A stretch of 64,000 bases of DNA from an uncultured Desulfobulbaceae bacterium (GCA_947259115.1 CAMYKS010000005.1:64410-128409), one strand, 5' to 3'. Numbered from the stretch's first letter, positions 17,443-26,060 are shown. Made by a program: numbers and translations. Notes: a model not told the origin generated them from the sequence alone.

Positions 17443-20091
17443 TTAGGATCGTCCACTGAGCGGACCATTGTCCGGGTCGTTCGCCAGCACCGATAGATCG
17501 CTGGTTTCCGTGTCCAGAATGCTGGCCGGCAGAGCCTCTACAGAAACAATCTGCGGCGGAACGTTAAATGTGCCTCCACCCAAATCCTCCACCCGCACAT
17601 CATCAAAGTAGGCCGAAGAATTCTTCCAGGTGTGGAAACCGAAGGTGCCGTAACCGTGGTCGCTGTCTGTGACGTCAAAAATGCGCACGCCATCGATCCA
17701 GATTTCTATTTGATCGCCCTGGACTACGATCTCCATCTGGTAATCTTGGTATCGGACGTAGGGCACATTGTCAGCTGCCAGCAAGCTGAACACCCCCCCG
17801 GTATTCTTGACTAGACGGCGCTGGTTGCGCTTCTGGTCCCAGGTAAAACGGTAGTAGTTGTCGGAATCCATGAGCCGGAACATCACACCCATGGTGTCAA
17901 TGTCAGCCGCCGTGCGCATACTAAAATGGAGACGGTAGTCCGTCCATCCCATCCCGCCGTCATAGGACAGGCAGGTTCCGAGATGGGCCAGATCACTATC
18001 CGCCCCGCTGTCCTGAATGGAACTGTGTTGCGCCAGTTGCTGTCCATATAACGTCTGGACAATACGCCATTTGGAAGGCCCGTTTATCGTCCCATCGTCG
18101 TATAGACTCCAACCATCAAGGGTCCCGCTGCTGAAATCCTCAACCAACAGGTCCACACCCGGCGGCGGCGGGTCGGCATCATCTACTATAAGCGTCAATT
18201 CATCGCTGACCATTGCCTCGCCGTCGCTGACCTCCACACGCAAGGTCACACTTTGGCTGCCCATTACATCCGCCGGATAGTAGATGGGATCGATACGGCT
18301 GGCGTCATCCAATACACCACCACCGGCGGTTACGCCGAGCTGACTGAATTCTGTGTCCAGAATACTCGCTGGTGTGGCTTCCAGCACGCTGATCTGTGGT
18401 GGAACGTTAAATGTCGTGGCGCTGGCTTTGTTGGAGTAGCCTGAACTGCCTGCAGCATTGTAGGCCGATACCCTGTAATCATAGGTTGTATTCACCCCAA
18501 GCCCACTATCAGCATAGGTTGTGGTGTTGGCTGCCGTAAAGCCGATTTCGGCCCAGTTGCCCGTATTTATTAATGAGCGTTCTATTGAGAAGCCGTTTTC
18601 ATTGGAAGAATTATCAGACCAGTTTAAATTAATCTGGCTCGATGATACCGGGTTGGCAGCAAGGTTTGTCGGTGCGGCAGGAAGAGTATCTATATTAGGT
18701 ATGGTACCTGAGATGAAGTACTGTCCGAGGCTGGCGTAGTCGGTATAACCCGTATCAGGGTTTCCGGTGCCGACTCCGTCAACAAGGATATAATAGGTCC
18801 CTGCCGGCAGGTTCATGTTGATGCTGGCAGGCAGGATATAGTAGGGGTCCTCATCACCGACTACATTGCCACCGTCATCAAGGATCTGTACCAGGATGTC
18901 CAGATTGGGATCAAGGCTTGCCGGATCGACATTGATGGAAATTGTGCCTGCTTCGGTCTGGAAGCTGAATACGTCCATATCATCGATTCTTTCGATAATG
19001 CCGTTAGCTTCAAGGGTTGCTCCGGAAAGCATGGCTGCGTTATTAATCCAATCGCCATGGTCATCGGAGCGGTAGGTGGCGCCGTTATTTAACATAACTG
19101 CCAGGTCATCTTCAGTATTATTGGCCCCGGCATACTCGCCTTTGCTCCACTGGGTGATGGCTTTGTAATAGCCGACACCCATGATCGGCGCCCAATTCCC
19201 ATGGCCTGTATAATAGGCGGTGCCACCTGTTTTGCCGTCATGGGAAAGTCCCAGGGTGTGGCCTGTCTCGTGGGAAGTTGCATCTGTCACATACTTTTCA
19301 TTGCCGCTTCCCAGCAGATTAGAGAAGACAAAGGTCGGGGTGTCGCTGCTCCAGTCAAAGGAACCGACATACGCCACACCACCGGCACTGCCGTACCAGC
19401 TGTTTGAAGGACTTATAACAACGCGGATGCCATAATATTGGTCCCCAGGACCACTGCGACGCAAGGCTTCACTCCCCGGATCATCGGTTGTTACGTCAAT
19501 GTTATACATGGCAAAGTCCTCTGCCACCCGGGCCCAGATATTCTGGATACGGCTCAGTTCTGCATCACTGAAGGAGTTTGTATTGCCGTTGAAATCATAG
19601 GGCAATGAAACAATATCTGCGCCGCCGTTAAAATTGCTATTCCAGTAGGTCCCAGTGGTGACATGTCCGTCAAAATCCAAATAGATGACCTTGGATGCGC
19701 CTGCCAGGCTGTGTAGCTGGAAGGTCTGATCCAGAGGAAAAGGACCGGTTGGAATAGCTGCATCTGTTGGATCGGGCGGGACTTCTGCTTCAGAAGCATC
19801 AAAATTGCAGAGATACAAAAGATTTTCAGCAGGATCCACCCATAGGTCCTTATCCTTGAGGAGAGTTTCCTCTAACTTTTCAGCCTTTTTACCATATCGG
19901 GAGGCTATGTTAGGCATGCGATCTTTGAAAGCTGCAACAGCATCATGGCCTCTTTTCCCTTTCGCAAATGAATGGGAAGGTCTTTTGGCCTGGGCTCCTG
20001 ATGGGGTCAGGAACATAAGCGAGGTGGAAATGAAGAATACTGTTATCCAAAGAGAGAGCTTCGAGGTTTTAGAGAAATTATGTCTGTCCAT
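17443..20091 (-). CDS. Secreted zinc metalloprotease paralogue, C-terminus frameshifted
   Basis: An 882-residue exported protein whose N-terminal half is closely similar to the 12099-15413 protease: signal peptide to about residue 35, a helical propeptide-like segment, zinc site HETGHTLGLSHDG near residue 270, PIMGVGYY and a PPC domain. It then has only one FnIII repeat, followed by a PKD-like segment (VTLRVEVSDGEAMVSDELT) and a LamG-like carbohydrate/adhesion domain (GVMFRLMDSDNYYRFTWD, VQGDQIEIWIDGVRIF). It ends within the start of a second copy of that unit, because of a frameshift at about 17453. The enzyme core looks intact; the tail is probably shortened compared with the ancestral protein. 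Confidence 0.82.
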   Translation of the reverse strand: MDRHNFSKTSKLSLWITVFFISTSLMFLTPSGAQAKRPSHSFAKGKRGHDAVAAFKDRMPNIASRYGKKAEKLEETLLKDKDLWVDPAENLLYLCNFDASEAEVPPDPTDAAIPTGPFPLDQTFQLHSLAGASKVIYLDFDGHVTTGTYWNSNFNGGADIVSLPYDFNGNTNSFSDAELSRIQNIWARVAEDFAMYNIDVTTDDPGSEALRRSGPGDQYYGIRVVISPSNSWYGSAGGVAYVGSFDWSSDTPTFVFSNLLGSGNEKYVTDATSHETGHTLGLSHDGKTGGTAYYTGHGNWAPIMGVGYYKAITQWSKGEYAGANNTEDDLAVMLNNGATYRSDDHGDWINNAAMLSGATLEANGIIERIDDMDVFSFQTEAGTISINVDPASLDPNLDILVQILDDGGNVVGDEDPYYILPASINMNLPAGTYYILVDGVGTGNPDTGYTDYASLGQYFISGTIPNIDTLPAAPTNLAANPVSSSQINLNWSDNSSNENGFSIERSLINTGNWAEIGFTAANTTTYADSGLGVNTTYDYRVSAYNAAGSSGYSNKASATTFNVPPQISVLEATPASILDTEFSQLGVTAGGGVLDDASRIDPIYYPADVMGSQSVTLRVEVSDGEAMVSDELTLIVDDADPPPPGVDLLVEDFSSGTLDGWSLYDDGTINGPSKWRIVQTLYGQQLAQHSSIQDSGADSDLAHLGTCLSYDGGMGWTDYRLHFSMRTAADIDTMGVMFRLMDSDNYYRFTWDQKRNQRRLVKNTGGVFSLLAADNVPYVRYQDYQMEIVVQGDQIEIWIDGVRIFDVTDSDHGYGTFGFHTWKNSSAYFDDVRVEDLGGGTFNVPPQIVSVEALPASILDTETSDLSVLANDPDNGPLSGRS

Positions 20092-20173
20092 AATGTGCCC
20101 CTGTATAATAAAAATTTAAATATACAGCAATTGTATTCAGGTATTTGACCTGTCCTGCAGCCAACATTGAATT

Positions 20174-20189
20174 AGCAATATGTATGCCG
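20174..20189 (-). promoter_or_regulatory. Sigma-54-type promoter of the second protease
   Basis: On the minus strand CGGCATACATATTGCT has GG-N10-GC, like the element of the paralogue. Both are followed at nearly the same distance by a shared GGCTGCA box (20162-20156 here, 15549-15543 there). The start codon is about 83 bases downstream. Confidence 0.55.
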
Positions 20190-20424
20190 TTATTTTTGTT
20201 GCCGATATTCTTGCCTAGAAAAAATGAGATTTTTTAGGACAACTGCCTTTAACTACACATATATTTATGACTGGGCGCACCCTCAAAAAAGAAAAACAGA
20301 AAAGGGCAAAAAAAACATAAAGAAAAAACATGGTTTACATTTGACAGAAAACAGCAAACAATGTTTCCTTGAGCGAGTATACAATTTGAGAATATTGCGG
20401 GGGAAAAAGACTTGTGCAGTATGG

Positions 20425-20510
20425 CTGTCGCATAAAAACGACAGTGATAATTTGCAGACGACAATAAAGATAACCCGAAGCTTGGGCTCGCTGGAAGGAG
20501 TTGCTGTCGT
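20425..20510 (+). other. Possible structured RNA with alternative pairings
   Basis: Within the 677 bases between the protease promoter and the SprT-like gene lie four complementary boxes: CTGTCG (20425-20430), CGACAG (20439-20444), ACGACA (20458-20463) and TGTCGT (20505-20510). Boxes 1-2 and 3-4 can form two hairpins, or 1 can pair with 3 and 2 with 4, so mutually exclusive folds are possible. A 109-codon open frame (20224-20553) overlaps, but it has no ribosome binding site and an odd composition, so I do not call it a gene. Confidence 0.25.
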
Positions 20511-20768
20511 AAGTAAAAAAGTGAACTGCCGGGATTACCAGAGGTGGCTGTAAATCCCCTTATCGCTAAGTCATTTGTCTCGCACTTGAAAGGTGATGGG
20601 TCCGTAAAAAGCCTCACATTCAGCAACTGGGCCGATTGACATCAATAGTTTATGGGCGTAATACCTGTCCGCATGGTGTTTTTTCGAAGTCTCACTTCGT
20701 TCCCTATCTACGATGCCGACAATTTCTTTGGGCGGAAAAACTGCTGTAAGGCAAAAGATTATGAGATC

Positions 20769-21932
20769 ATGACAAACGGTTCTAAGCAGAATATAGGCAT
20801 ATATGATGAGTTGCAATATCGCCGCAAATGGCTACACCAACTGCAGCTTGAGTTTAAACTGATATGCAGCTGGTACAGGATTTCACTTGCAGCACCTGCG
20901 TTCAGGATCAGTGAAAGCGAGGCAACGCTTGGATCATGGAGCCCTGAAACCCGCACGATAAGTATCTCTTCAACCCTGATAAACGAGTATTCCTGGGATG
21001 CAGTCATCAATGTACTCAAGCATGAAATGGCACACCAATATATTCATGAATCTCTGGGCCGGGGTATGGAGCAGCCCCATGGCCAAACATTTAGTGAAAC
21101 CTGTGAAAAGCTTGGTGTCTTGTATCCTTTTAACACTGCCGCCGGGGATACCCCGAAAGTTTTTACTGCCGTCAGGCGGCATGGCTCTGATTCAGCGTAT
21201 GACACGAAAGTGAACAAGGTGCGGAAAATACTCTCTTTGGCGGGAAGCGCCAACAAGCATGAGGCCGCAGCAGCAATGAGCAAGGCCAATGGCTTTATCC
21301 GCAAATACAATCTTGAAAGGCTCAATAACAGTAAACCATCACGCTACAGCTATGCAATTATCAAGACCCAAAAGAAAAGGCTGCAAAATATAGAAAGAAA
21401 AATTGCCAGCCTCCTGCTGGATTATTTTTATGTGGATATTGTATATTCCGAGCTATTTGATCCGGAGAGCGCTGAGTCGTTCAAGACCATCGAGATGCTC
21501 GGCACCATGGAGAATGTAACCTTTGCCAGGCACGTCTATGATTTTCTCAGACACAGGGTAGAGTCTCTCTGGCAAAACTATAGAACTATAAACAAGGTTG
21601 CGGGAAAATTAAGAAAAACTTATATTCTTGGTCTTTTGCAGGGGTTTAGGGAAAAGCTCGAAAATGAAGAAAAAAAGCACGCTTTGTCTGCAGCTACACC
21701 AGCAGGCATGAGCAGCCCAAAAACCATAAGTGCGCTGGTTGTAGCTGAAGATCCCGGACTGTCGGAATTTACCAAGCAACGTTTTCCCAGACTGCGCAAG
21801 GTGCAATACCGCTTATCAGGAATTTATTGCGACCGTACATTTACTGCGGGAAAGACCGAGGGCAAAAAAATCACAATCCACAAAGCGGTCAAGAATGAAG
21901 ATGGTAATTTGGGCAGGTTGCTGGACCATTAA
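20769..21932 (+). CDS. SprT-like metallopeptidase domain protein with DUF2786
   Basis: About 388 residues from ATG 20769. The frame is open further upstream (in-frame ATGs at 20652 and 20673), but recognisable similarity begins only at YDELQYRRKWLHQLQ, so the start is uncertain. The HEMAHQYIH motif at residues about 85-93 is the SprT-type zinc site (H-E-x-x-H). It is followed by a DUF2786-like helical stretch (KVNKVRKILSLAGSANKHEAAAAMSKA) and a long helical C-terminal part. SprT-like proteins in eukaryotes act on DNA-protein crosslinks; the bacterial role is unproven. The gene has no operon partner. Confidence 0.75.
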   Translation: MTNGSKQNIGIYDELQYRRKWLHQLQLEFKLICSWYRISLAAPAFRISESEATLGSWSPETRTISISSTLINEYSWDAVINVLKHEMAHQYIHESLGRGMEQPHGQTFSETCEKLGVLYPFNTAAGDTPKVFTAVRRHGSDSAYDTKVNKVRKILSLAGSANKHEAAAAMSKANGFIRKYNLERLNNSKPSRYSYAIIKTQKKRLQNIERKIASLLLDYFYVDIVYSELFDPESAESFKTIEMLGTMENVTFARHVYDFLRHRVESLWQNYRTINKVAGKLRKTYILGLLQGFREKLENEEKKHALSAATPAGMSSPKTISALVVAEDPGLSEFTKQRFPRLRKVQYRLSGIYCDRTFTAGKTEGKKITIHKAVKNEDGNLGRLLDH

Positions 21933-22072
21933 ATTTCGCATAAATGGCGGTCAAAAATAACAGGATAATAAAATATGTCATTTATTTATTTTTCTTGATT
22001 TGTAAAATATGTATTGTTAATATTGAACAATTAGTTGTGCAGGGCTTGTGATTTTTGGACTTTAAAGAAATG

Positions 22073-22109
22073 AACCGCACAATCAGGACCTATAGATTGT
22101 GTGGTTTTT
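22073..22109 (+). terminator. Terminator-like hairpin upstream of the cold-shock gene
   Basis: AACCGCACAATC and GATTGTGTGGTT pair (one G-T) around a 10-base loop, followed by T5. It lies about 140 bases after the SprT-like gene and 100 bases before the cold-shock gene, so it most likely ends the former transcript. Confidence 0.7.
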
Positions 22110-22208
22110 GTTATTTAGGATAAAAAAACAGCCTGCCAGCCCGCTTGAACAAATCGGGTTTTTCTTATTAAGTGGCTTCATATGAGCCGTATACAAAGGA
22201 GTTAAGAA

Positions 22209-22409
22209 GTGAAAGAAGGTACAGTTAAATGGTTTAATGCGTCCAAGGGTTTCGGTTTTATTGAGCAAGATAATGGTGGTGATGTTTTCGTACATTATTC
22301 AGCAATAAAAACAGACGGTTTTAAAACTCTTGATGAGGGTGCAAGGGTCCAGTTCGAGGTAGTCGATGGCCCCAAAGGCCCGGCTGCTGACAATGTTGTC
22401 CAATTATAA
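22209..22409 (+). CDS. Cold-shock domain protein (CspA family)
   Basis: A 66-residue single OB-fold protein starting with GTG 22209 after AGGAG. It has RNP1 (KGFGFIE) and RNP2 (DVFVHY) and the usual N-terminus [12 protein letters not shown]. It binds single-stranded RNA or DNA and acts as an RNA chaperone or antiterminator. The length and every core aromatic residue are normal. It is monocistronic: a hairpin precedes it and a strong terminator follows 20 bases after the stop. Whether it is cold-induced or constitutive cannot be told from the sequence. Confidence 0.95.
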   Translation: MKEGTVKWFNASKGFGFIEQDNGGDVFVHYSAIKTDGFKTLDEGARVQFEVVDGPKGPAADNVVQL

Positions 22410-22429
22410 GACAAAGTAGAGAATTCACA

Positions 22430-22460
22430 AAAAAGCCCCGCATAATGCGGGGCTTTTTTA
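22430..22460 (+). terminator. Terminator of the cold-shock gene
   Basis: AAAAGCCCCGC-ATAAT-GCGGGGCTTTTTT, a perfect GC stem with A and T tracts on both sides, so it could act on both strands. From here to 22641 there is no gene, only G-rich sequence with two copies of GGTGTTTAT about 97 bases apart. Confidence 0.93.
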
Positions 22461-22641
22461 TATATCCGGAGCATATGAACGCTCCCTATTGAAGGTGTTT
22501 ATACCCCTCAGGTAAGCTACTAAAGGGGATACTCCGAGGGGGGATTATACCCTGATTTTAAGGGGGTACTATAAAGAGTGCCCTGAAAGGGTGTTTATCC
22601 GAGGTCTGCTCTTATCTGCAGCAGGGAGCTTCGGTCACATA

Positions 22642-23172
22642 TTAACCGCAGTTGCAACCCGATCCACATGCCTCTGCATCATCTGAACCGCAGCCGCAGC
22701 CGGAACTGAAGCTGGCAGCTGCCTGGGATAATTCCTCTGCAGAGGGTTCACGCACTTCAATCACATTGACATCAAAATGCAGCTGCTTTCCAGCCATGGG
22801 GTGGTTGAGGTCAACGGTTATGGTCTCGTTGTCGTTTATCTTGGATATCGTAATCATAAAAGGGCCTTGGGGTCCCTGGGCCTCAAATGCCATACCCGGT
22901 TTGACTTCAACATCACTCGGAAACTGACTTTTGGGAATTTCCTGGAACAAATCATCCTTGATAAGCCCATAGGCATCTTCCGGTTCAACAACTAATTTAG
23001 CTTTATCGCCGGCAGATCTTCCCATGAGCGCTTTTTCCAAGCCCGGAATTATCTGACCGAGCCCGGTGATAAACCCCAGTGGCTGTCCTTCAGGAGACTT
23101 GTCTATCTCCTGCCCGGATTCCAGGGTAAGTGTGTAATCAATAGCCACATACATTTTATCTGCAATATTCAT
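22642..23172 (-). CDS. slyD: SlyD-like FKBP-type peptidyl-prolyl isomerase
   Basis: A 176-residue protein. GGGAGG directly abuts an ATG at 23178, giving no spacing, so the second ATG at 23172 (spacing 6) is the likely start. FKBP halves (YVAIDYTLTLESGQEIDKS, then GQIIPGLEKALMGRSAGDK) flank an inserted IF/flap domain (EDAYGLIKDDLFQEIPKSQ), the SlyD arrangement. The C-terminus carries five Cys among Gly and Ser (SSGCGCGSDDAEACGSGC...), a metal-binding tail comparable to the His/Cys tail of SlyD proteins that supply nickel to hydrogenase maturation. It has a sigma-70-like promoter and an attenuator-like hairpin upstream. Confidence 0.88.
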   Translation of the reverse strand: MNIADKMYVAIDYTLTLESGQEIDKSPEGQPLGFITGLGQIIPGLEKALMGRSAGDKAKLVVEPEDAYGLIKDDLFQEIPKSQFPSDVEVKPGMAFEAQGPQGPFMITISKINDNETITVDLNHPMAGKQLHFDVNVIEVREPSAEELSQAAASFSSGCGCGSDDAEACGSGCNCG

Positions 23173-23191
23173 TTGCATCCTCCCTTGAAAT

Positions 23192-23234
23192 AAAAAAATA
23201 TCCCGATGAAACCTTAAATTTCGGTTCCATCGGG
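23192..23234 (-). terminator. Attenuator-like hairpin in the slyD leader
   Basis: On the minus strand CCCGATG and CATCGGG pair, extended by AACC/GGTT after one mismatch. A T7 tract follows (23198-23192), only about 8 bases before the slyD ribosome binding site. It lies downstream of the promoter at 23252-23279, so it would act inside the slyD transcript rather than end an upstream gene, of which none is visible. Confidence 0.55.
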
Positions 23235-23251
23235 CTCCATTACTGGGTACT

Positions 23252-23279
23252 AATTTAAACCATCATCCATTAATGTCAA
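23252..23279 (-). promoter_or_regulatory. Sigma-70-type promoter for slyD
   Basis: Minus strand TTGACA (23279-23274), a 16-base spacer and TAAATT (23257-23252). The hairpin at 23192-23234 and the slyD binding site lie directly downstream. Confidence 0.5.
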
Positions 23280-23486
23280 CCACCCCGCCTTGAATTTACT
23301 CTTAAGCCACAAGAATACCGACTCATGGCATGGCAAATTACGGCTATTCTCTCTGCAAGAATTATATGGTATATTGGGATTACTTGTGATGAATATTTTG
23401 CATTCCATATGATGCAACCTGGCCATGGAAGTAAAACTCTTACGCCCATGCAATAAAAAATTTCAACTTTTCAAAAAGGGGTGAAA

Positions 23487-24098
23487 ATGCCGGGAAACGT
23501 ATTAAGTGGTGACCAGTTAGCCTGGGCCCTGGTTGCAGAAAAAGAGCCGACCTTTATATGCAAACAGGCAGATGTCAAATATGACGTTACAGCACGCAAG
23601 TTTACCATGCAATGCTTTGGCCAGGAAATTCTTGTCGATGTTTCTGGTTTTACAATTGTAAGCCACATCCCTTTGGGAGAACGACTTTTACATGGGCTGG
23701 GTTATTTTTTTGATCTGGCTGCTCTTTGGTATTTGGGCAAGGCAAGAGATATTCCTCCTGCCGGCCGCATGATCAGTCCAGCGAGCCTCAGTGGAGGTGA
23801 AATTTTTCAAAGAGGGACCCATGTGCTGCCCTTGGATAAGATTGCTGCCAAATATGGCAGGGACTTTGAGGGTTTTTATAGAAAAGGCATGGAGCTTGGC
23901 GGGCAGCCTCTGGAGCTTGGTGATGCTTCTATACGGCTGTATCCATTTCCCAGGGTTCCCCTCACAGTGATCCTGTGGGGACCTGACGAGGAATTTCCGG
24001 CCCGCGCCGACATGTTTTTTGACGCAACCTGTGAACAGCATTTGCCGACGGATGTTATCTGGTCCATAGCAATGACCTCTGTCCTGATCATGTTGTGA
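23487..24098 (+). CDS. DUF3786 domain protein
   Basis: A 203-residue cytoplasmic protein. AAGGGG at 23475-23480 gives good spacing to ATG 23487 (an in-frame GTG at 23481 is too close). The DUF3786 pattern is visible as SHIPLGERLLHGLGYF, then SPASLSGGEIFQRGTHVLPL, then IRLYPFPRVPLTVILWG and MFFDATCEQHLPTDVIWS. The family is common in anaerobes, sulfate reducers and acetogens, and often accompanies corrinoid or Fe-S enzymes; its function is unknown. A relative with an added Fe-S domain is at 54017-54820. The PEP carboxykinase gene follows after 57 bases and may be co-transcribed. Confidence 0.8.
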   Translation: MPGNVLSGDQLAWALVAEKEPTFICKQADVKYDVTARKFTMQCFGQEILVDVSGFTIVSHIPLGERLLHGLGYFFDLAALWYLGKARDIPPAGRMISPASLSGGEIFQRGTHVLPLDKIAAKYGRDFEGFYRKGMELGGQPLELGDASIRLYPFPRVPLTVILWGPDEEFPARADMFFDATCEQHLPTDVIWSIAMTSVLIML

Positions 24099-24155
24099 GC
24101 AGTTCTTGACTGCCTGCACCTTTTGTTTTTGCACCTATAAATAAGGAGTCACCAA

Positions 24156-25772
24156 ATGGAATTTAAAGAACGTATTCCTGATTATGGCCTTGATTATCTT
24201 GGTCTTCACAGCCTGAACGCTGTTCACTGGAATCTTACAACTTCAGCATTGTATGAATATGCAATACGCAGGTTTGAAGGCCAACTGGCTCATTTAGGGC
24301 CTTTTGTGGTTTCCATGGGGCAGCATACAGGTCGCGCGGCCAAAGATAAGTATATTGTTGACGAACCGGAAACCCGCGATGATATCTGGTGGAACAAGAT
24401 AAATGTAAGCTACCCTGAAGAGCGCTTTAATGCCCTTTTTAAAAGAATGGTTGCCTATCTGCGGGGGAAAACCGTCTATATTCAGGACTGTTATGCTGGG
24501 GCAGACCCTGAGAATCGCCATCCGGTTCGTGTCATTACCACCTTTGCCTGGCATTCAATCTTTGCCAGGAATATGTTCATCCAGCAGGCTTCTGATGACA
24601 ATGAGGCCATGAGGAAGTTTATGCCTGAGTTCACAGTGCTTCAATGTCCTAATTTTCATGCAGACAGCGACGATGATGGAACCCGAAGCGGCACCTTTGT
24701 GGCGATTAATGTGAGGCAGAAGCTCATTATCATTGGGGGCTCAGCTTATGCCGGGGAAATAAAGAAATCCATTTTTTCCGCTCTTAATTTTCTTTTGCCG
24801 GGCAAAAAAATTCTTCCCATGCATTGCTCTGCCAACGTGAATAAGAATGACCCGGCCGATGTGGCCATATTTTTCGGGCTGTCCGGCACTGGCAAAACAA
24901 CTTTGTCTGCTGACCCGAACAGGGTTCTTGTTGGTGATGATGAACATGGTTGGTCTGACAAGGGAATCTTTAATTTTGAGGGTGGATGCTATGCCAAGGT
25001 GATCAAGTTGTCCCAGGAGGCTGAGCCGGAGATTTATGCTACCACCAGGCGCTTTGGCACGATTCTGGAAAATGTCAGCATTGATCCGGTGACAAAAAGA
25101 CTGGACCTGGATGATGACAGCCTGACTGAAAACACCCGGGCCTCATACCCCCTCTCGCATCTTCCCAATTATGTCGAGTCCGGGATGGCCGGCCATCCCC
25201 GCTCAATCATCATGCTCACCGCTGATGCATTCGGGGTTATGCCACCTGTGGTAAGGCTCTCAAAAGAACAGGCAATGTATCATTTTATAAGCGGCTATAC
25301 AGCAAAAGTGGCAGGCACAGAGAAAGGGGTGACCGAACCGGTGGCAACGTTTTCAGCCTGCTTTGGCGCGCCTTTTATGATGCGGCACCCCCTGGTATAT
25401 GCTCAGCTTCTCGAAAAGAAGATAGAGGAACATAAATCAACCTGCTGGCTGGTCAATACCGGTTGGACCGGCGGACCCTATGGTTTAGGCAGAAGAATGG
25501 AAATAAAATATACCAGGGCACTCCTGAATGCAGCTTTGGATGGTGCTTTGAATGATGTGGAAATGTATGAAGATCCTATCTTCGGCTTCCAGGTGCCGGT
25601 CTCCGTACCCGGAGTGCCGGATGAGGTCCTGAATCCCCGAAATACCTGGGCTGACAAGGGCGCTTATGACGCCCAGGCTAAAAAACTTGCCAGTCTTTTT
25701 GAGGAAAACTTTGAACAGTTCAAGGAAAATGTTCCCGAGCATGTCATTGGAGCTGGGCCTAAAGCCGTCTGA
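24156..25772 (+). CDS. pckA: Phosphoenolpyruvate carboxykinase (ATP)
   Basis: A 538-residue enzyme converting oxaloacetate and ATP to phosphoenolpyruvate, CO2 and ADP, the entry to gluconeogenesis. It has the kinase-1a P-loop GLSGTGKTT near residues 240-248, the metal-binding LVGDDEHGW just after, the conserved FNFEGGCYAK, and the substrate region with NTGWTGGPYG. GGAG precedes the ATG. The length and all active-site motifs match the ATP-dependent (not GTP) family. In a sulfate reducer it fits growth on C2 and C3 compounds. It ends 12 bases before the convergent S4 gene. Confidence 0.97.
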   Translation: MEFKERIPDYGLDYLGLHSLNAVHWNLTTSALYEYAIRRFEGQLAHLGPFVVSMGQHTGRAAKDKYIVDEPETRDDIWWNKINVSYPEERFNALFKRMVAYLRGKTVYIQDCYAGADPENRHPVRVITTFAWHSIFARNMFIQQASDDNEAMRKFMPEFTVLQCPNFHADSDDDGTRSGTFVAINVRQKLIIIGGSAYAGEIKKSIFSALNFLLPGKKILPMHCSANVNKNDPADVAIFFGLSGTGKTTLSADPNRVLVGDDEHGWSDKGIFNFEGGCYAKVIKLSQEAEPEIYATTRRFGTILENVSIDPVTKRLDLDDDSLTENTRASYPLSHLPNYVESGMAGHPRSIIMLTADAFGVMPPVVRLSKEQAMYHFISGYTAKVAGTEKGVTEPVATFSACFGAPFMMRHPLVYAQLLEKKIEEHKSTCWLVNTGWTGGPYGLGRRMEIKYTRALLNAALDGALNDVEMYEDPIFGFQVPVSVPGVPDEVLNPRNTWADKGAYDAQAKKLASLFEENFEQFKENVPEHVIGAGPKAV

Positions 25773-25784
25773 ACAACTGTAAAT

Positions 25785-26006
25785 TTACGTGGTGGTGATG
25801 CCAGCAACTTCATATACCTCACCATCAAATTCCACCTGGTCACCGGTTCGAAGTTTCCGGCCGCGCCGGGTTTCCACTTCACCGTTTACCCTGACCTCTT
25901 TGTCGGCGATACGGAACTTTGCCTCAACCCCGTCCTGCACAACATTGGCAAGTTTCAGTAACTGGGAGAGACGGATTGTTTCTGTATCTATTGGTATGGA
26001 GATCAT
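25785..26006 (-). CDS. Small S4-domain RNA-binding protein
   Basis: A 73-residue protein consisting of an S4 domain: RLSQLLKLANVVQDGVEAKF, then DKEVRVNGEVETRRGRKL and TGDQVEF. This is the YbcJ/RlbA-type single-domain family, thought to bind structured RNA or ribosomes. The conserved region starts at MISIPID, so ATG 26006 is preferred over the in-frame GTG at 26027. No ribosome binding site is visible; instead a very stable hairpin ends 7 bases before the ATG. It is convergent with pckA and downstream of the small lipoprotein gene. Confidence 0.8.
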   Translation of the reverse strand: MISIPIDTETIRLSQLLKLANVVQDGVEAKFRIADKEVRVNGEVETRRGRKLRTGDQVEFDGEVYEVAGITTT

Positions 26007-26012
26007 GAGGAC

Positions 26013-26049
26013 AGTTTGCCGGGACACCCGGTGAGGTGCCCGGCAAACT
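26013..26049 (-). other. Very stable hairpin just upstream of the S4 gene
   Basis: AGTTTGCCGGG (26013-26023) and its perfect complement CCCGGCAAACT (26039-26049) enclose a CACC/GGTG inner stem. There is no T tract. It begins about 12 bases after the lipoprotein stop and ends 7 bases before the S4 start codon, so it may end the upstream transcript, protect mRNA or control S4 translation. Confidence 0.7.
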
Positions 26050-26060
26050 AAAGCTGGCTG

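Noticed and set aside
20224-20553. A 109-codon plus-strand open frame upstream of the SprT-like gene
   Set aside because: It is Lys/Asn-rich, has no ribosome binding site or recognisable motif, and covers the hairpin boxes; coding is unlikely.
22494-22600. Two GGTGTTTAT copies after the cold-shock gene
   Set aside because: Only nine bases long and in a short G-rich gap; a chance repeat cannot be excluded and no array follows.
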